A model generated the notes under the pieces. That model worked only from the letters and a program-made list of their open reading frames with translations, did not search any database and was not told the origin of the DNA. Source: Hansfordia pulvinata (Eukaryota; Ascomycota; Sordariomycetes; Xylariales). Taken from it: a DNA stretch of 64,000 nucleotides. The first letter of the stretch is position 1. Each line of letters opens with the position of its first letter. The stretch is taken from the NCBI GenBank assembly GCA_006538405.1, contig BJKQ01000006.1, forward strand, positions 186,001 through 250,000. The letters are read 5' to 3'. Made by a program: the position numbers and the translations under genes. This document shows, piece by piece, positions 13,074 through 24,585 of the stretch.

Positions 13074-15043
13074 CTAATACCTGGAACCGCGGTCGTCTCT
13101 GCCAAGCGAGTCCGAGGGCCGGAACCGGTCGCCCCCCTTCGGAACGCCATGGTAGCGCGGCATGCCGCCGCCCCCTCCCCCGCCGCTGCCGCCGCCGCCG
13201 CCCCCGCCGGGCCGGCCGGACCTACCCCCGCGACGCCATGCACCACCACCACCACCACCGGGCGGGCCGCCTCCGCCGGCCATCTCGCGCTGGCGCTCGC
13301 GCTCGCGGTGGGGCGGGCGGATCCCGAGGAAGATCTCCGGGCCGCGGTCGACGAGGTAGTCGCCGCTCTCGAAGTAGTAGCGCTTGTAGTCGCGGCTGTC
13401 GGAGCGGCGGTCGAAGCCGCGCGCCTTGGCCGATGAGAGGGCGTCCAGGCGGCTGTCGTAGAGCTGCTCGGAGACGGGCTTGAAGGAGACGGGCGGGTAG
13501 GCGCGCGTGGTCATGGCGCCCTCTTCGCTGCTGCGGTTGTTGTCGAGGCGGCCCCCGCCGCGGCTGGGGTCCATGGCGGGGGGCCCGCGGCCGCCGCCCC
13601 GGGGCCCCGAGGGGGCGCTCTCGATGCCGGTGCCCGGGTTCGAAGGCCCCGTGGGGATCGAGGGCTTGCGCTCGCGCGGCGGGGAGAGATCTGCGGCAGC
13701 GGCGCCGGCGGCGGCCGGCGGGGGCGCGGCACTGACCTCCTCGAGGCGGGCGGTGACGAGCCCGTCGTCGTCCTGGTCGTACGCCACCTCGAAGCGGCTG
13801 GAGGAGCCGCGGCCGCCGCGGCCGCCGCTGGCCTGCTCCGTCTCGACCCAGTCCGCGAAGCGCTCGGCGGGCATGAAGTCGACCCACAGGGGCTTGCGGT
13901 TGGTCTCGTCGGGCCAGACGCGCTGGTGGAGCGCGGACCGGACGCGGGAGGCGTCGGAGACGGCGCCGAAGACGACAAAGGCGTGCGTCTTGATGTTGTC
14001 GAGGTAGAAGTCGGTGATGGTGGTGCCGGAGCCGTCGCCGTCGTCGTCCGGGCCGGCTCCCGCCGGGGTAGCCAGGTCCAAGAGGTGGTCTCTCAACTGC
14101 TGCGGTCGAAGAGGCCTCATAAGGTTCTTGACGTACAGTGCGGTGGTTGCCGGGTGGATCGACATCTCCACGTGGCGCTCCTCGTCGACCTCCGCGCCGG
14201 CATCGACGTGCATGTGGTCGCGGGCCGAGGGCAGTGGCGAAGCTGCGCGGTTAGAAGCATCTTGGTGTTTGACAAACCCGGTCATGACGCCCGCCGCGTC
14301 GTCCCCGTTGTTGTTGGCCGCGCCGTGGTGGCGACCGCCCCCTCCTTCCTGTGTCGCCGGGCGCGCCGGTCCGCCGTTTGTCATGTCCACGTCTGGCTCC
14401 GCAGGGGGTTCATCGTCCACGGGTTGTTCCTGGGGGGGATGGGTGACCCAATGGCGACGTCGGCTGCGTCTGTCGGACCTTGCGCTGCTTCCGTGTCATC
14501 CTGTTTCATGCGCTTGCGAGCCGTCTCCTCGTCGTCGGGCTGGGGCGAGGGGGTTGGCGATGATCTCTTGCGCTTCTGCTGCGAGTCCTGCTGCGCGTCT
14601 AAGGGGGCAGCGGCTTGGTGGGTGTCCTGAGGCTCGGGGTCAAGAAGACTCGACCCAGGATGTGGCAGGTTGTCGGCCTCGACGGGGGCAGGGGGCTCGA
14701 CAGGAGATGATGCATCTTGAGGTGAAGTGTCAGGCTGTCTGTCAGGGGCAGAGCCGTTCTGGGAGGGACCAGCAGCCTCGGACGGCTCAGCATCATGACT
14801 TACGTCTGGCGCGGAAGTGGGTTGGTCAGTATCGGGGGCAGCGTCGGGGGTCGCGGCTTGGTGGTATGCGCCCTGCCCGTTCTCGCCCTGTTCCTCGTCG
14901 GCAGCAGGGCCAGCATCGGTTGCTGCCGAGGCCTCCTCGAGTCTGGCGATGAGGTCGGCCTTGAGGCCGTGGGTAGGCAGGCCGAGGTTTTTGAGCTCGG
15001 CCTTGAGCTCGACTACCTTGAGCTTGGAGTAGTCGACAGCCAT
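13074..15043 (-). CDS. Acinus-like SAP/RRM protein with one apparent frameshift
   Basis: Single exon, 656 aa if one base is restored at the seven-base G run 14432-14438 (C run on the coding strand). Without it the N-terminal frame stops about 17 codons later. Residues 1-45 are a SAP DNA/RNA-binding motif (YSKLKVVELKAELKNLGLPT). A long acidic, Pro/Ala/Asp-rich spacer with a basic KRKRSS patch follows. Around residues 300-395 is an atypical RRM (TTALYVKNLMRP ... HAFVVFG ... WVDFMPAERF) that matches the RRM of animal Acinus, a component of the ASAP/EJC splicing complex. The C-terminus is RG/G-rich (GGGGGPPGGGGGG, GRSGRPGGG). Function as a nuclear RNA-processing factor is inferred. The start MAVDYSKLKV puts the SAP motif at the extreme N-terminus, as expected. 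Confidence 0.82.
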
Positions 15044-16576
15044 GTTGAGTTTTGGGTGTGGCGGATCGCGGGGAATGGGTCGAGAGAGAGAAAGAGAGGC
15101 CTAGAGGCACAAGCGCATGGCTGGGTGAGATAAGAGGCGCGCGCGTGTCCAAATCAGTGGCGGCAGTGATGGCTTTGCGACAAAAGTGGGTGACGAGGCG
15201 CGGGGCGAGCGCGACGGAGGCGGACGAGGCGCAAAGTCGCGAACCGGGCAGGGGTCAGGCCAGAAGCGGAGGCGGTTGCGAAGAGCCGCCGGTGCGAAGT
15301 CGGCGATTCTGAGACGATGGCGCACGAAGTCGGGCGGATGATTGACAGTGATGGGTGACTTGGTGTTGGTGTTGGTGTTGGTGGTGGCTGTCGTGTTTTG
15401 GGGGATATGTTGGGTGCGGTAAGGTAGGTACAAGGAGCGACAATGTAGGGGAGAGGATACACAGAGAGACAGGGAGAGAGGGAGAGAACCGGTGGTCGGA
15501 TGACGTACTGTGGTGGTGCGCCCAGGGGAGTTGGTCCGTCAATTTCGGATTCGCGGGCGGCGGCGCGTCGCGAAAGATGGATGGATCCGTGGAGTGAAGA
15601 GCCGTCCATATCTGTCCCCACTATTCCCATTTTCGCCCCGGAATCGATCTACGGAAGGTACGAGAGGTGGGCAAGGAAGGTTCTCGTACCAGGTAGGTAC
15701 TCTTACGGTCAGTGATACGAGTAGTACAGCCCGTTACAGTGTATAACCGTTTTGCTCGCTTACGATCCGTAGACCCATCCGTCTACACTTATACGTGGGT
15801 AAACCGTTCCAGTTCCAGAGTCCAGATGGTGTGGCTACAACCACATCCATGGACAAATGGCCATGTTGTTTATATCAGAGTATGACTACCTAGACATGTG
15901 CGCAAAGACTACTGAATGAGAAGTCGGTAAGCTCCCCAAGCTACGAACGGCAAAGTAAGTAGGTATGTTGGTGGGCAGAAGGAGGGAAGAGAAGGAAGGC
16001 GACCGGGCTATCAACTGCTCAACCCAACGCTCTCCTCACGGGGATTGGAACAACGATACCTACTAGGTATACAACAGAGACCTTCCTTGCCCTTGTGAAT
16101 ATATGCTGAGCTGTAACGTGCGGAAGGGGATAAGTCAGGGCCGGCCACTCGTCTTTTTTTCTTCTCTCACCCCTCCGTCACCCGCGCCGCCCTTCTGTGG
16201 TCGCCGCTGTCCCTCAGCACGAGCGAGCCTGCGGACAAAACAAAGACAATGTAGAGCACCGCCACGCAAGCTCTGGACATCAAAACAAAGAACCAAACAA
16301 TACAGGTCAACTCTCAACTATTATATCCTCAAGCCTCACACAGTACCACCAGGAAAGTCTCGCATCAGACCCCGACTTGACATGTCATGTCTCTCTACAC
16401 ATGACCTCTATTGGGCGGCGACTGTTTCTCTATTTATTTTAACTCGACCACCCCCAACTCGGCCTCTTTCTACCCCGCCTTCACCTCACGTCCCCCTCCG
16501 ACCATCACTAACCAGTCTTCACCTCCTATCAACCCTCAATACTGGACTCTTTCCGAGGCATCTGTGGACTTCCAAA
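15044..16576. other. Divergent promoter region
   Basis: About 1.5 kb between the Acinus-like gene (-) and the next gene (+). It contains short GT-rich and purine-rich stretches, one TACGAGTA at 15716, and pyrimidine-rich leader sequence just before 16577. No gene supported. Confidence 0.5.
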
Positions 16577-18386
16577 ATGGACTCCCCAACTCCCGTCAAG
16601 CGCGAGGACTCTGATCTTTCCGAGGGCGACGGCGGCAGCGGAAGCTTGAACGACTCGTCTCCGACGCAGAGAATGACACGCCGCCGACGGGAGAAGCAGC
16701 CTGCCGTCCGCGCCCGCAAGCGCCCGAACCCACCAACCTCCGCCGTCGACAGCCCGTCCGCCAAGAAGCTCAAGGCAGACCGCTCCAAGAGGTCCCCCGT
16801 CGCCGCCGCCGCCGCCGCCAGAGGAACCCCGAGAAGACCCCCCCTTAAGCCGGAGACCGGGACGACGGGAGCGGCCTCGACGCCCGAGCAAGAGATGGAC
16901 CCGGAGCACGTGCACATGACGACGCGGGGAGCGCGGGGGGCGGCGTCGGGCAGCGGCGGCGACGAGGACGCCCCGGAGGAGGTCATCTGGCACCCGGACC
17001 AGGTGGCGCTCAACATTGTGCTCAAGGCGCGCAACGAGTACAGCCTGATGGAGGCGTCGTGGCGGATCAGCCTGCGCGGCATCCCCTTCCCCGAGAACCT
17101 CTTCTACCGCAAGACGCAGCAGATGGCCTCGCGGCCCCGCATCTACAACCACTGCCGCGACCTCGAACACCGAGGTGTGTATATATTCCCGCGCTGAGCT
17201 CCACCCCTTTTCTCTCCTCTCCTCTCCTCTCCTCTCCTCTCCTCTCCTCTCCTCTCCTCTCCTCTCCTCTCCTCTCCTCTCCTCTCCTCTCCTCTCTCCT
17301 CTCCTCTCCTCTCTCTCCTCTCTCTGAGCAGAGACACACACGAAATCGACCTAAACTCGGTACTAACCCTCCTTCACCACCCCCGTGCGACAGGCGGCAA
17401 GATCCTCCGCAGGCTGATCGACCTGCCCGGCAAGATCAGGGACCTGCGCGCCACCCTGGCCGAGGTGGCCGTCAAGCGAGCCGCCGCCCTGGCCGCCGCC
17501 GAAGCTGCTGATGCCGCCTCGGAGACTGGCTCTTCTCCTCTTGCTGCTGCTTCTTCTTCTCCCCTCGCCGCCCAGCAGCAGCAGCAGGGTAAAGAGGACC
17601 TCCCCGCCCTCGCCGTCCAGGAGCGCGTCGTCCGCGGCAAGATCGCCAGCAACATCCGGGCGGCCCTGCAGGAGGCCATCGCGTGGGCGGACCGCGACGC
17701 GGGCTTGCTCCCTTACGCGCGCGCGAGCCCCGCTCTCCCGCCCAACCTCCAGGTCATCGAGCTCTCCAACGACGACCTCGCCGCGGGCGGGCAGGCAGGC
17801 GGGCAGGAGCAGATGGAGCGGCAGGTCCGCGACACCATGGGCGCGCTGGCGGGCCGGTGGCGCGCGTTCGCGGCGGAGCTCAGGCAGCAGCGGCGACAAC
17901 AGGCTACTACTACTGCTACGACTACTACTATCGCAGAAAGGGGGAAGAAGGGGACGTCGGGGGGAGGAGATGGAGGGCGTCATGCAGAGCATCACCACCA
18001 CCACCACCGCCGCCGGACCACCACCATCACCGACACAACCGACAACAGAAGAAGAAGACCCGCCCGTCGCGATGCTGCTGGAACCGCCCGTCATCTTCGG
18101 CTTCATCGTCCGGCGGCACGTCTGCTTCGTGGTGACGCAGGACGCGGGCGCGGACGCGGGAAGCGCCGCCGCCCGCTGCCACATCCCGATCCAGATGAGC
18201 CTGGCGGAGCGCGCGCAGCAGCAGTGGAACGCCCTCGCCGTCCTCGTCACCGTCTGCTGGGCCCGCGACCTGCGCATGCGCCTCGTCCGCGACGCCGCCC
18301 TCGAGCCTCCTCCTCCCCCGGCGGCGGGGGCGGCGGGGAAGGGCGAGGGGCAGCAGGGCGGTAGCGACGATGATCCCGACGCCTGA
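16577..18386 (+). CDS. Unrecognised, probably nuclear protein with a microsatellite-bearing intron
   Basis: Exons 16577-17174 and 17394-18386. Exon 1 is Ser/Asp-rich with basic KR clusters (RRRREKQP, KKLKADRSKR) resembling nuclear localisation signals. It is followed by a block that looks conserved (EEVIWHPDQVALNIVLKARN, then WRISLRGIPFPENLFY), which continues across the intron into KILRRLIDLPGKIRDLR. Exon 2 has Ala/Gln-rich and Thr-rich low complexity, then a second ordered block (VIFGFIVRRHVCFVVTQD ... CHIPIQMSLAERAQQQWNA). The two blocks of exon 2 lie in different frames. One missing G in each of the G runs 17940-17944 and 17959-17964 would join them through a smooth acidic segment. I do not recognise the family. 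The intron has a perfect TACTAAC branch point near 17361. Confidence 0.7.
17212..17328 (+). repeat. Pentanucleotide microsatellite (CTCTC-type) inside an intron
   Basis: About 110 bp of tandem pyrimidine pentamers (unit CCTCT), slightly degenerate at the right end. It makes up roughly half of the 219-nt intron 17175-17393. Pure C/T on the sense strand, so it may also act as an extended polypyrimidine tract. Confidence 0.9.
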
Positions 18387-18955
18387 GCTGACGCCTGAGC
18401 GGAGGAGGGTTGGCGAGGAATGCCGAGGCCGTGTCGCCGAGCTGCGGCGCGTGCCATCGGAAAGATGATGGAAAGAGGAAACGAAGGGGGCAGAGTTTGA
18501 GGCTTCTAGTTGAGAAGGGGTGCTTGATTTGGGCTCAGATCGAGACCAGCCAGGGTGGGTGCGGCTGTCCTTCGGGTCTCGATGTTGCCTGGACTCGCAA
18601 ACATTCACACAGAGAGTTTTGAGGATATGAAACTGACGAGTCGTCCCGAAATCTATTGCAACCGTCATTCCTTGGTGTGAATTGGCGCTGTCATGACCTC
18701 AAGACCAAGCGAAGCGAATAGCCGTACTGGTGCACATAGTCGTGGCGTCACAGGACCCATAGCGCCGGCAAGTTCACGATACACACCTGGTCGAGGAGAT
18801 CATATTCAATAGATTGGAACTCTGTAGCTAGTTGCACTGTAAAGACTGACAAGACTGCGATGCCACGGTAACGAAAAATGTAAACGAGAGAGATGGCGCC
18901 CCTTTGGCACCCAAGACCAGAACATCCTCCAAAGTGGCGAGATGGGAGGCGTAGA
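18387..18955. other. Convergent 3' intergenic region
   Basis: About 570 bp between two convergent unrecognised genes. Nothing recognisable. Confidence 0.5.
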
Positions 18956-20266
18956 TCATGGCCGCTCACCCTCTCGAGGTGCCTCACCCTCTCCCGGCGG
19001 CTCCCCTGTGACCCTCACCTTACCACCAAGCGTCCACCGCAAGCCCATGCGCACGGGATCTTCGGACACTTGGACAACTCGATCTGGGAACCTTTGTCCA
19101 ATCGCTGGTTCCGTCTCGTGTATGTGTTTGTGCACTTCCTTCCAATGAAGCGGAACACCGTTGGTGGTTGGTCCATTGCGAATGATCACGAAAGATGTTG
19201 CTTTTCCCCACTCAGCTTGGAGATCCTTCTCCCGTGCGATCCTGCACAGGCACACATGCTCCTTAGAATATGCTTTATCCACCCTGTCAATCACCAATTC
19301 CAGTTCCTTCCACAAGTCGTAATTCCAATCCTCAAGCTTAACCCCAGGGTCACGGATGAACCCGAGATGAAAGTATGTCAGGCGTTTCCGGAGGTGTACT
19401 AAGAATCGGTTTGCTTGGTCCAGTCGTTCCTTGTTCTTTCGGCGAGCCTTTTCTTCGCGACCCAGTTCAGCCATGGATCGCCCCCAGTCGTCCCAGCCCT
19501 CGTTGCGGTCCAGAGTCCATGCTTCGTTGCTCCATTTGCCGTGATCGGGTACTTCCATCGCTTTTCCAAGCGGCAGGGGCAAAGGGTCCTGCAGATTGAA
19601 GACGGACTTTGAAGGAGAGAAGGTGAATGTCCAGGGAAACTGGGCGTTTCTATACTTATCGAGTGGCATGGATTCGTCTGTGGGCTTACTTTGTCTCGAT
19701 ATGGCCAGCCTCTTTTTCCACTCATCAGGTTGGAGCAGCACAGTCAAGCCAGGGCCTTGACCGGCCTCACTCGCCTCCTTCACGAGCCAGTCTATCACAT
19801 CTTGTGCCTGCAGTTCCCCTGTCAGCACCTCGTCCCCAGGTTTCGGCGTGGGTGCCGCACTGCCGCGGTCGAAGGGGAGGAAGGACAACTGAAGACTCAC
19901 GGCTTTACAGACTTCGTCAGAGAGACAATTCGTGCGGGGGTTCTTCATATTGAAACGACAAATGAAACATTCGTCTGCGCAGTTCAGTCCCCAGAGCTTT
20001 TCCAAGTCTTCGTTGCCAACGCGGATTCGGCCCTCTTCCACAGAGCGCGTGCAGCAACGGCATATATCGCCCTCTGGACGAGGCAGCGGCGCTGGAGGAC
20101 GAGGCAGCGGCGCTGGAGGACGAGGCAGCGGCGGTCGACGACGATGCAGTGGCGCTCGACGAGGCAGCGGCGTTCGACGAGGCAGCGGCGTTCGACGAGG
20201 CAGCGGCCCATCTGGCGGTCTTTGGGGATCCTCCTCATTAGGGCCGGGGATCTGTTCTTCGGACAT
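18956..20266 (-). CDS. Unrecognised protein with N-terminal Pro/Arg tandem repeats and a Cys cluster
   Basis: Single exon, 436 aa from the ATG at 20266; the open frame extends further upstream but without an ATG. Residues ~20-65 are tandem six-residue repeats of the PLPRRT/PLPRPPA type, encoded by near-identical 18-bp DNA units. Then comes a cysteine cluster (CRCC ... NCADECFICRF ... NC) that could bind metal. The rest is a Trp- and charge-rich domain with predicted helices (ELGREEKARRKNKERLDQAN). No signal peptide or membrane segment is seen in this form. I recognise no family. The repeat block has clearly expanded by duplication. The continuous open frame of more than 430 codons with a structured composition argues that it is a real gene, possibly lineage-specific. 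Confidence 0.68.
   Translation of the reverse strand: MSEEQIPGPNEEDPQRPPDGPLPRRTPLPRRTPLPRRAPLHRRRPPLPRPPAPLPRPPAPLPRPEGDICRCCTRSVEEGRIRVGNEDLEKLWGLNCADECFICRFNMKNPRTNCLSDEVCKAVSLQLSFLPFDRGSAAPTPKPGDEVLTGELQAQDVIDWLVKEASEAGQGPGLTVLLQPDEWKKRLAISRQSKPTDESMPLDKYRNAQFPWTFTFSPSKSVFNLQDPLPLPLGKAMEVPDHGKWSNEAWTLDRNEGWDDWGRSMAELGREEKARRKNKERLDQANRFLVHLRKRLTYFHLGFIRDPGVKLEDWNYDLWKELELVIDRVDKAYSKEHVCLCRIAREKDLQAEWGKATSFVIIRNGPTTNGVPLHWKEVHKHIHETEPAIGQRFPDRVVQVSEDPVRMGLRWTLGGKVRVTGEPPGEGEAPREGERP
20080..20215 (-). repeat. 18-bp tandem repeats encoding Pro/Arg units
   Basis: Around seven near-identical copies of an 18-bp unit (core GACGAGGCAGCGGCG on the plus strand). They encode PLPRRT-like and PLPRPPA-like hexapeptides at the N-terminus of the 18956-20266 protein. 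Confidence 0.85.
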
Positions 20267-21144
20267 GGCGACTTGATTCTTGGTAATGATGACAAGGTCC
20301 AGTGCAATGCTGAGGACCAGTTGAAGCTTATATAAACGTCTCAAAAGTGCCGACGCGGCTCCATCTCTCTGCGTCCACTCGAGCCGCGTTGGCTTGTTTG
20401 CGCGTGCAAGCTTTGGCAGATGACCCACAAGCAGCTCGGTTCTCGCACGGCAAACAGCAAAGGCCCGCTGTGAGCTTGCTCAGACGAGAGCTGTTGTTGG
20501 TTTGCCAGCTCCATCTGGCACTCGGCCCGAGAAGCTGACGGCGAGTCCCTTGTTTCCTAATGTAAACCCGACGGCTGTCTCGCAGTTTGCACCATCATGG
20601 ACCTGTCCGTGATTGCCATCCAAACCTAAAAGCAGCGCTTGCATTTCGATATTCGGCGGCAAACATGGTTGATTGCCATGTTCCCTGTCAGACATGGTAC
20701 TTGGTGGGCAAGATAAGACTTCTTTCCACGTCTGTTAGTTGCCGCAGGCCTCCAGTCGTATTCTGGCCGTCTATGAGATGCGTTGGGACTCACAAAGACC
20801 ACCAGGAAGAGCCTGACTGATTCGAAAAAGCCCATTGCAAAAGCGATGTATTTCCAGACCGACACGTTGACTTTACCGCCCTGATTGCTGGACCTGTGGG
20901 AATGGAAAGTGGAAGAAAGGAGATTGCCGCTGTCACGGGTCTGGTCCTGGCATGCTGTCGATCATAAGTGCTGGTAAGATTGAGCACTAGGGAAGTGTCA
21001 ATCTCGTATCTTTTACCTGCATGGCAGAGCGGTCTAGTTGTATTTACCAATGCATTTGCCCACGTGGGCCAGAACCGCTACAGCCGCTCCGCGAAGATGG
21101 GAGGCCCCTCGCACAAACCCACCAACACCCGCTTCGACTCAGAC
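20267..21144. other. Intergenic, about 0.9 kb
   Basis: Promoter of the Pro/Arg-repeat gene on the left and the 3' flank of the TFIIIC gene on the right. No supported gene. Confidence 0.5.
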
Positions 21145-23919
21145 TCAGTTGACAAACTTGCCCCCGCAGCCGCCGCACAGCTCCGCCGAGAGCAGCCGGC
21201 GGACCAAGCCCGGGCCGTCGTCGTCGTTGTTGCCGCCGGCAAAAGGGCGACGGCGCACGAGCGCCTCGAGGTCCGCCAGCTTCAGGCACTTGCGCCCGCA
21301 CACTCCGCACGTGTTGGAGATGCCGGGGGCCATGATGGGGATCCGGGTGGCCGCGCAGTTGTCTGTGATTTTTTTGTTTTGCAGCCGCTTTAGTCAGTCT
21401 GTATTACTTCATGGGTATATTTGTGCGCGTGATTGCAAAGAATGGGAGGTGGGAAAGGGGAGAGGGTTTGTTCTCTTTGGGGGGTCAAGTCGACTTACCA
21501 AACACATGCCCCTCGTCGCAGATGGAATAGCTGTGCCCCGCTCGCGGCGCGAGAGCGCCCTCGCAAAACGCGCAGGCCAGCGAGCCCGCGACGGCGCCGA
21601 ACAGCGCCCGGAGCCGCTCCCCGTCCGGACCTCCGCCGCCGCCGCCGCCGCCGCCGCCATCGGCGACCCCGGGCACCGGCGGGCCCCAGCCGTACATCCA
21701 CTCCCACGCGCGCGCTTCGGTGCTGAGGGCGCTGTTCCCGCCGCCGGGCGCGAGCGCCTCGGCCGGGTACTCGTCGCGGAGGTGGTGGTGGTGGTGGTGG
21801 TGGTGGTGGCCCTGCCCGTGCTGCCCGAAGAGCACCATGCACCGCTTGCCCGCGAACGTGGCCCGCTCGGGCTTGAGCGTGCTGTGGGCCGTGGCGAGGA
21901 CGGCCGTCGTGCCGCCGCCGGGGCTCGCCGCCATGCCCCAGATGCGCACGCGCGTCGGGTGCACCTGGTCGTTGGTGTCGAGGCCGCGGATGCCCATGGC
22001 CGCGCCGGCTCCGGCGCCGGCGCCGCCACCACCGGTGCCGTCATGGTCGTCTTCCTCTTCGTAGTCCGACTCGTCTTCCTCGTCCTCGTCGTCCTCGTCC
22101 CCCTCCTGGCCCCCGGCTCCGTTGGCGGCCCGCTCGTCGCCGCCCATCTTGGGCGGCCGCAGGGCCAGCGCCCGGGGCACCTGGCGCTTCACCAGCTGCT
22201 CAATCTCGACGACCCACTGGGGCCGCGGGTCGGCCTCGGCGCTGCTGCCGTCCAGAGCGAAGGCTGTCGGGGCGGCAGGCGGCGGCGGCGGCAGCGGCAT
22301 GTTGGTCTGGTACCAGCCGTCGTTGTCGTGCGAGACCGAAAGGCGCGTCAGAGTGTAGAGTGGCGTTGGCGACGTCTGAGCCAGGGGCGACGGGTGGATG
22401 GCGAGGCCTGGTGGCTCTTGTCAGACATTTGAAGGAGTTCTCGTGCAACAGGGCTGGGACAAACCTGTTATGGGATTCAAAGCTTGCGTGATGTCCTCGC
22501 CAGCAGGGTAGGTCGTGTTACAGGCGTCGGTAGAGTGCTTGGGGCTACTCGTCGGCTGCGCGTCAAAGGACAGCTGGAATGCCTGCAGCTTGGCCGGTGT
22601 GGCTACGAGGCCACGGCAGGTCTTGGAGTCGCCCGAAGTGATGACCTGCTCAGGGTTAGCTCTGCAGCCTGTCTGCGAAGGGTGTTTGACGCACCAGATC
22701 CTCCCAGACGACAAAGGCGTCGGGGGCAAGAAAGAGACAGATGCCGCTGACATCGGCCGGGGTGACTCGGACGCCAGGCGCCTCCATGGGCTTCCAAACC
22801 TCGCGAAGGGTCACTCGCCGGAATCCGACGTAATTGTGTGTGATTATAGACAAGATGCTGGACTGCGAGCCCTCCTCGTCCCTCAACCACGGGCCCCAGC
22901 TGAGGGCGAAGGAGGAATCCGAAGGGAAGAAATCCGGATCATCACGCTGAGACTGTCAGGAATATTCTCTGAAGAAAGCAATGAGGACGTCCAACTCACA
23001 TCTAGCGCGGGGTGAGGCGCCGTGGCGGCGAAGCGGGCGACCTCCTCGACGCGCCACTTGCCGGCGTCGCCCGGCGGGGCGTCGGCCTGGTGGGCGGCCT
23101 GGACGGCGAGCAGGACGACTTCGGACTCGTCGTTCATGTAGGCGAGCAGGCACCCCGTGCCGCCGCCGCCGCCGCCGCTGCAGTCGCGCGCCCAGGCGAA
23201 GCAGGTGATGTGGTCGCTGGGGACCTCGGCGCCGGCGTCGGCGTGCAGGGGCGAGGGGGCACGGTCAGCCCGCCGCCGACGCCCCAGGGGACGAGCCAGG
23301 AGCGCAGGGCGCGGGCGTTGCGGCCGCGCAGCTTGAAGATGCCCATGCCGTCCGAGGCGCCCTCGCAGTAGACGCTGACGGCGCCCGTGGCGGTCAGGAC
23401 GGCGAGCACCGAGCGGCGCATGCGGCCCAGCCCGCAGGGGGACCAGGCCAGCGCGACGACGTGGTTGAGCGAGCCGCCCAGGCCCGTCACCAGCGACGCG
23501 CTACCGACCGAGAAGCGCTCGTAGTCGGGCATCGCGGCGGCGGCGGAGGAGGAGGAGGAGGAGGAGGAGGAGGAGGATCCCTTCCCCCGTGAGGCGGCGA
23601 TGGCCTCGAACAGCGGGCGGTTGAGCTCGGGGTCCCGCACGTCGCCCGTCGGGAAGCGCAGTGCCACCTCGTCGTACTGGCGCACGCCGGTGCCGTAGGG
23701 GTTGCCGGGGTTCTGCTGCTGTTGGCCGTTTGCTGCTTTCTGGGGCGGCGGCGGCGGCGGCGAGAGGACAAAGTCAGGCAGGTAGATCCAGACGCAGTCG
23801 TCGCCGGCAATGGCCAGCTCGGCATCGGGCGAGCACGCCACGTTGTGCGTCGACAGCGGCACGGCCACCAGACTGAACGAGTCCAGCTGGGGCGCCCCGG
23901 GGACGCTGGATTCCGCCAT
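21145..23919 (-). CDS. Transcription factor IIIC zinc-finger subunit (TFIIIC_delta / zf-TFIIIC), one apparent frameshift
   Basis: Five exons: 23919-23000, 22952-22695, 22645-22465, 22407-21499 and 21362-21145; 828 aa if one base is restored in the five-base run 23255-23259. The N-terminal part resembles the beta-propeller region of the TFIIIC delta/90-kDa family (DDCVWIYLPDF, VVALAWSPCGLGRMRRSVLAV, CFAWARDCS). The C-terminus is a metal-binding module with paired cysteines (CAFC ... SICDEGHVF ... NTCGVCGRKC ... CGGCGGKF) that fits zf-TFIIIC. Homopolymeric Ser, His, Gly and Pro runs punctuate the protein, and there is an acidic EDDEDEEDE stretch. Role in the family: part of the complex that binds A/B boxes and recruits TFIIIB at tRNA genes. 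Start at 23919 gives MAESSVPG directly before the propeller. The exact yeast counterpart (Tfc8-like or another) is uncertain. Confidence 0.8.
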
Positions 23920-24585
23920 TCTCGTTCGCGCGCGACGGCAGGAAAGCCGGCTTATTGGCTCGATCCTCGTGCTTTCTTGGCCCGGGGCTGTCAAGACGGG
24001 TGACTGGATGCGAGGGGCGTCGAGATCAGAGGCCGAGATATACGGCGCTACATGGCGGCTCGGGCCGGAAAAGCTAGATGCACGATGTTGCGGGCCCTGT
24101 CTTCTCCCGAGCACTCGGGCAGGAAGGCGACGTCTTCACTCGAGTCCGGGCGAGTCGATGGTGGGTGAGTGTCAAGGGCGCATGGTCGTGGCTTGAAAAG
24201 CGAACGGTTGAAAATTGTGGACTTTGGTAGTGGTGCACCAAGTCCTGGGGCAGGCAGTACTCCCTCCGTATGACAGCAGTCGCCCGCAAAGGCTTCTTCT
24301 ATCCGTACGGTGGATTCACCCCGCGATTCCCGACACGACCCGCGCCGCTGCCCACAACGCCGCCCACTCAAATCTTCCTTATTGCTGTTGTTGTTGGTTT
24401 CGATGCAAATCATTGTTTATACGGCCAATTGCTGCTACGATAGACTGGATTCGACTTACAAACCCCGAAAGGAGGCATATGGTTTTGGCTGTATGCGCTC
24501 GCGGCTCGAACAGGTAGTTACAGTGCGTCACGACAGGATCGAATCACAAGGCTGAAATCGCTAAATTACTACCAGAGAGCTAGAA
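23920..24585. other. Intergenic, about 0.7 kb
   Basis: Upstream of the TFIIIC gene and downstream of GPI8. Nothing else recognised. Confidence 0.5.

Noticed and set aside
13074..15043. Intron at the Acinus-like frame change
   Set aside because: No GT donor lies at a suitable distance before the C-run, and one added C gives a smooth frame; a deletion is simpler.
21020..21070. GGCAGAGCGGTCTA word resembling the D-arm of a Ser/Leu tRNA
   Set aside because: No T-arm or acceptor stem follows at tRNA spacing.
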